Shown piece by piece: positions 5,548 through 8,243 of a stretch of 8,243 bases of DNA; the stretch's first letter is position 1, and every line of letters begins with the position of its first letter. Source of the DNA: Chloroflexota bacterium (GTDB lineage Bacteria > Chloroflexota > Anaerolineae > Anaerolineales > DRMV01); contig JAADFA010000099.1 in NCBI GenBank assembly GCA_013153135.1, forward strand, positions 1 to 8,243. Reading direction: 5' to 3'. The translations under genes were made by a program, and so were the position numbers. The notes under the pieces were generated by a model. That model saw only the letters and a program-made list of their open reading frames with translations. It did not search any database and had not been told where the DNA came from.

Positions 5548-6934
5548 ACCCCGGCCGCAATTGCGCGCGGCCTAAGCTCCGCAGGGGCGCGCGCCACCAC
5601 GGCTCGCCTGTCCACGCAACCCGGACCCCTGCCGCGACGAACAGGCTACCCATAGCGACCACCACACCATGCACGCGCCGCGCGGTGGCAAGCGCAGCCG
5701 TTAAGGCTTCTTCTACGGTCGCGGTGGCGTGTGTTGGCAAACCTAACCCGCGTGCAGCTTGCGCTACTTGGTCTACCGCCATGGCCTTGGGGTGAATGGA
5801 CTGCGTCGCGACCACCTGCGCGATGGGCCGCGTGCCCAGCGCGTGTAACAAATTCTGCGGGTCTTTAGTGCGCGAGACGCCAAAAATCACCACCCAGGGC
5901 CGCCCGGGGAAGTAATGCCGCAGCCCTTCCCCCAACGCGCGAGCCGCAGCAGGCGTGTGCGCGCCATCGACCACCAGAGGGGGGGCGTCGTGGAGCAGCT
6001 CAAAGCGGCACGGCCAATGCACATGTCGTAGCCCTTGTTGTAGAGCTTGTTGTGTGATAGCTACCCCGCGGCTTTGCAATACGCGAATAGCCTGTACCGC
6101 GGCCAGCGCGTTCTCCCGCTGGTAAGGACCCAGGAGCGGGAGTTCAATGTCGATGGGTTTGCCCTGCCGCGGACGAAAACGCAAGTGCTGCCCCTTGGGG
6201 GTATCGGCCAAGACCTCGAGCTGCAAATGCTCGGGCGCGTAAAAAAAAGGCGCGGCCTGCTGTTGCGCAACCTCTCGCAACACGGCCAGGGCTTCGGGAC
6301 GCTGGCTCGCGCTCACCGCAGGCCGCTCCGGTTTGATGATGCCCGCCTTTTCGTGGGCAATGTCGCGCAATGTGGGCCCTAAAAGGGCCATATGATCATA
6401 ATCAATAGCGGTAATCACTGAAACTTCGGGCAAAACCACGTTGGTCGCGTCGACGCGCCCCCCCAGCCCCACCTCGACTACGGCCCAATCGACGTCTTGG
6501 CGCGCAAAATAATCAAAGGCCAGCGCGGTGGCCAGTTCAAAGGTGCTCACGTCCGGATGGGCTTCGGCCCAGCCACGCAGCTGGGCTACCCCATGCACCA
6601 CTTCGTCGGGCGGGATGGGAACGCCGTCGATGCGGATACGTTCGACAAAATCAACTAGATGGGGCGAGGTATACAAACCCACGCGAAATCCCGCGTGTTG
6701 CAGTACGCTAGCGACCATCGCGGCGACCGAACCTTTGCCGTTGGTCCCGGCAATGTGCACAATAGGGTACGCGCGTTCGGGGTGACCCAACGCGGCCATG
6801 AGCGCGCGCATTCGGTCCAAGGTAAAAAACCGGGCGCGCTCCAGGTTGCGCACCCGGCTATTGTGCAAGAAGCGGTAGAGATAATCCACCGCGGCTTGGT
6901 ACGCAGGATCCGTGACTCGTTGCCAGCTGCTCAT
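5540..6934 (-). CDS. folC: Folylpolyglutamate synthase / dihydrofolate synthase FolC
   Basis: FolC is a cytoplasmic Mur-ligase-family enzyme that adds glutamate to folates with ATP, and in many bacteria also makes dihydrofolate from dihydropteroate. The 464-residue product shows the P-loop GTNGKGS (63-69), YTSPHLVDFVERIRIDG (88-104), the Mg-site region VEVGLGGRVDATN (153-165), ITAIDYDHMALLG...HEKAGIIK (174-201), the central LLGPYQRENA (267-276) and DGAHTPAA (323-330), normally DGAHNP, with Thr replacing Asn327. The last 25 residues are a Trp/Arg/Leu-rich extension. The start at 6934 is preferred: a perfect -10 box ends 7 nt before it, so transcription should begin at the ATG itself. An in-frame ATG at 6967 would put the -10 box inside the coding region and has no binding site. 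It is divergent from thrC and followed by a strong terminator. Whether it has one or both activities cannot be told. Confidence 0.93.
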   Translation of the reverse strand: MSSWQRVTDPAYQAAVDYLYRFLHNSRVRNLERARFFTLDRMRALMAALGHPERAYPIVHIAGTNGKGSVAAMVASVLQHAGFRVGLYTSPHLVDFVERIRIDGVPIPPDEVVHGVAQLRGWAEAHPDVSTFELATALAFDYFARQDVDWAVVEVGLGGRVDATNVVLPEVSVITAIDYDHMALLGPTLRDIAHEKAGIIKPERPAVSASQRPEALAVLREVAQQQAAPFFYAPEHLQLEVLADTPKGQHLRFRPRQGKPIDIELPLLGPYQRENALAAVQAIRVLQSRGVAITQQALQQGLRHVHWPCRFELLHDAPPLVVDGAHTPAAARALGEGLRHYFPGRPWVVIFGVSRTKDPQNLLHALGTRPIAQVVATQSIHPKAMAVDQVAQAARGLGLPTHATATVEEALTAALATARRVHGVVVAMGSLFVAAGVRVAWTGEPWWRAPLRSLGRAQLRPGLV

Positions 6935-6941
6935 GCCGAGG

Positions 6942-6947
6942 ATTATA
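6942..6947 (-). promoter_or_regulatory. folC -10 box, leaderless transcript predicted
   Basis: A perfect TATAAT on the - strand ends 7 nt before the folC ATG (6934), placing the start of transcription at 6935-6934. No purine-rich ribosome binding site exists in the 7 nt between. The -35 position (6965-6970) reads CTCATG, a poor match. Confidence 0.65.
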
Positions 6948-6970
6948 CCCCTGTCTCGCCTGGACATGAG

Positions 6971-7000
6971 GTGACAGCCGACCGTACCTGGGCTTATAAT
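6971..7000 (+). promoter_or_regulatory. thrC promoter (sigma-70-type)
   Basis: GTGACA (6971-6976, five of six to TTGACA), an 18-nt spacer and a perfect TATAAT (6995-7000). Predicted start of transcription is near 7007, giving a leader of about 23 nt that ends in the GAGGAGG ribosome binding site at 7019-7025, 4 nt before the thrC ATG. Its -35 box directly abuts the expected -35 position of the divergent folC promoter. Confidence 0.8.
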
Positions 7001-7029
7001 GGGAACACTTCGACCCCCGAGGAGGCGCT

Positions 7030-8085
7030 ATGCTACGCCCCGGCGTGTTGCAACGCTATTGGGATTGGCTTGACCTTCCCGAGCATACGGTGCGCCTTTC
7101 CCTCAGTGAAGGGAGTACGCCCTTGATTCCCATGCCCCGCCTGGCTAAGGATTTGGGCGGTGGCTTCGATCTCTACGTCAAGTACGAAGGCCTGAACCCC
7201 ACGGGCTCGTTTAAGGATCGCGGCTTGGTTGCGGCCGTGGGTGAAGCTGTGGGGCGCGGTGCGCGCACGGTCATTTGCGCATCCACGGGCAACACCGCCG
7301 CGTCGTCGGCCGCATATGCCGCGCGCGCGGGTGTGCGCGCGGTGGTGCTTGTGCCCGAGGGCAAGATCGCATTGGGCAAGCTCGCGGGCGCACTCGCGTA
7401 CGGCGCGACCGTGGTGCAAATCCAGGGCTCGTTCGATCACGCCCTTGCGTTGGTGCGAGAGGCCACGCAGCGGTACCCCATCGCGCTGGTCAATTCCATC
7501 AACCCTTATCGTCTGCAGGGGCAGAAAACGGCCGCCTTTGAGATCGTGGATGCTCTGGGGCGCGCGCCCGATTGGTTGGCCATCCCCGTGGGTAACGCGG
7601 GCAATATCACCGCGTATTGGATGGGCTTCAAGCAATACCACGCGGCCAAAGGCTCGGGCCTGCCGCAGCTGTTGGGTGTGCAGGCGCAAGGCGCCGCGCC
7701 CTTGGTCCTGGGGCACCCAGTCGAGCACCCCGAAACGGTCGCGACTGCAATCCGTATCGGCCGACCAGCCCGTGGGGAGGAAGCCCTCGCGGCCGCGCGT
7801 GAATCGGGTGGTCGCATCATCGCGGTGCCTGATGACGCGATTTTGGCCATGCAGCGCGCGCTCGCGCGCGAAGGCGTGTGGGTCGAGCCCGCGTCGGCTG
7901 CAGGGCTCGCGGGCTTGGCCGCGGAGATCGAGACCGGGCGCCTGGATCCGCGCGGCAAGACCATCGTCGCCGTGGTGACCGGCCACGGGCTCAAGGACCC
8001 AGATATCATCCTCCGCCAAGCTGTGGACCTGCCGAGCATCCCGCCGCGCTTGGACGCGCTGCATCCGTATTTGCTCGCAGACTAG
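7030..8085 (+). CDS. thrC: Threonine synthase ThrC
   Basis: ThrC converts O-phospho-L-homoserine to L-threonine and phosphate, the last step of threonine synthesis, using pyridoxal phosphate (fold type II). The 351-residue product is of the short threonine synthase type. The Schiff-base lysine is Lys62 in NPTGSFKDRG (56-65); CASTGNTAAS (83-92) binds the substrate and cofactor; VPEGKIALGKLAGALAYGA (108-126), NSINPYRLQGQKTAAFE (155-171) and the phosphate-binding loop PVGNAGNI (186-193) follow; Thr317 in TGHGLKDPD is the residue near the cofactor pyridine nitrogen. These blocks together separate it from threonine dehydratase and cysteine synthase. The start has GAGGAGG 4 nt upstream and a clear promoter. 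It has no hom or thrB neighbour inside the window. No T-box or obvious attenuator precedes it, since the predicted leader is only about 23 nt. Confidence 0.95.
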   Translation: MLRPGVLQRYWDWLDLPEHTVRLSLSEGSTPLIPMPRLAKDLGGGFDLYVKYEGLNPTGSFKDRGLVAAVGEAVGRGARTVICASTGNTAASSAAYAARAGVRAVVLVPEGKIALGKLAGALAYGATVVQIQGSFDHALALVREATQRYPIALVNSINPYRLQGQKTAAFEIVDALGRAPDWLAIPVGNAGNITAYWMGFKQYHAAKGSGLPQLLGVQAQGAAPLVLGHPVEHPETVATAIRIGRPARGEEALAAARESGGRIIAVPDDAILAMQRALAREGVWVEPASAAGLAGLAAEIETGRLDPRGKTIVAVVTGHGLKDPDIILRQAVDLPSIPPRLDALHPYLLAD

Positions 8086-8110
8086 CCCCATCTCGTTTGG
8101 CACGGGCATT

Positions 8111-8158
8111 GCACCTCCCGAGCTCCAAAGCCTCGATGCCTGATGCTTGAGGAGGTGC
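8111..8158 (+). promoter_or_regulatory. Inverted repeat that would sequester the next gene's ribosome binding site
   Basis: GCACCTCC (8111-8118) is the perfect reverse complement of GGAGGTGC (8151-8158), which contains most of the ribosome binding site of the gene at 8162; the loop would be 32 nt. Outside it, GGG (8104-8106) could pair with CCC (8159-8161) across a bulge. No T-run follows, so it is not a typical thrC terminator. A regulatory role is inference. Confidence 0.35.
8150..8155 (+). promoter_or_regulatory. Ribosome binding site of the gene starting at 8162
   Basis: AGGAGG, 6 nt before a GTG at 8162. An in-frame ATG at 8171 would be 15 nt away, too far, so the GTG is the better start. 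Confidence 0.7.
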
Positions 8159-8161
8159 CCC

Positions 8162-8243
8162 GTGACCGCCATGTCTTGGGTAGGACGAAGCGCGGCGTTG
8201 GACGCGTTCGCGGCATTTTTGCAAACCCAGGCTCCGCGAGCCA
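8162..8243 (+). CDS. Start of an unidentified gene downstream of thrC (partial)
   Basis: An open frame begins at GTG 8162 behind a strong ribosome binding site and runs off the window end after 27 codons. The visible N-terminus starts MTAMSWVGRSAALDAFAAFL and continues QTQAPRA; it is Ala-rich, probably helical, with no signal peptide visible. The 76-nt gap after thrC has no recognisable terminator or promoter, so it may share the thrC transcript. I do not recognise the family; the ALDAFAAFLQTQ stretch faintly recalls the start of tyrosine-recombinase core-binding domains, but 27 residues are not enough to claim that. Confidence 0.6.
   Translation, partial: MTAMSWVGRSAALDAFAAFLQTQAPRA

Noticed and set aside
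7229..7978. 249-codon + strand frame inside thrC in another phase.
   Set aside because: The translation is almost only Arg/Ser/Pro/Trp, as expected from a shifted frame in GC-rich coding DNA.
8136..8150. Tiny frame ATG-CCT-GAT-GCT-TGA whose stop touches the ribosome site of the gene at 8162, considered as a leader peptide.
   Set aside because: It has only four sense codons, no ribosome site of its own and no run of regulatory codons; its stop overlapping AGGAGG is most likely chance.
7033..8172. 379-codon open frame on the - strand opposite thrC.
   Set aside because: It is antisense to a fully conserved threonine synthase and reads as Arg/His/Gly-rich low-quality sequence without motifs or ribosome site.
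1..8243. Search for tRNA, rRNA, CRISPR arrays, insertion sequences, attachment sites and riboswitches.
   Set aside because: I found no cloverleaf or TTCGANTC arm, no regularly spaced repeats, no transposase or terminal inverted repeats flanked by target duplications, and no known riboswitch core; all gaps between genes are shorter than 200 nt.

Overview
The window looks like ordinary chromosomal DNA from a GC-rich bacterium (roughly 60% G+C by eye) with strong Shine-Dalgarno sites and consensus TATAAT boxes. The gene content suggests a member of the Chloroflexota, possibly the Anaerolineae/Ardenticatenia side: a full LivM-LivG-LivF branched-chain amino acid ABC set, a short single-PDZ site-2 protease, a secreted MA-like peptidase followed by a C-terminal membrane anchor, and a short threonine synthase. 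The lineage is inferred from protein style alone; no rRNA or marker tree is available here. There is no sign of phage, transposon, CRISPR, tRNA or rRNA.

Layout. Positions 1-1766 (+ strand) hold the 3' end of livM, then livG and livF, packed with 10-12 nt gaps in which each stop codon overlaps the next ribosome binding site. A strong hairpin at 1799-1835 closes this operon. From 6934 back to 1933 (- strand) lie folC, a site-2 protease (rseP-like), a HEAT-repeat protein and a membrane-anchored MA-clan metallopeptidase. A textbook terminator (5487-5514) sits between folC and the rseP-like gene, so the latter three form their own unit, apparently started by an extended -10 promoter at the very end of folC. 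From 7030 (+ strand) thrC is transcribed divergently from folC, followed by the first 27 codons of another gene at 8162.

How the genes work together. LivM/LivG/LivF form the membrane and ATPase core of an importer for branched-chain amino acids. FolC (folate polyglutamation) and ThrC (last step of threonine synthesis) are housekeeping enzymes sharing a compact divergent promoter region in which the two expected -35 positions abut; folC appears to be leaderless. The rseP-HEAT-peptidase unit is the least ordinary part: an intramembrane protease, a predicted cytoplasmic scaffold and an extracytoplasmic zinc peptidase in one transcript, which could form a proteolytic membrane pathway, although only the gene order supports that.

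The most useful second looks are the promoter-then-terminator arrangement ahead of the rseP-like gene, the leaderless folC with back-to-back promoters, the three-gene protease/HEAT cassette, and an inverted repeat that would hide the ribosome binding site of the gene at 8162. No clearly new biological system is proven by this sequence.
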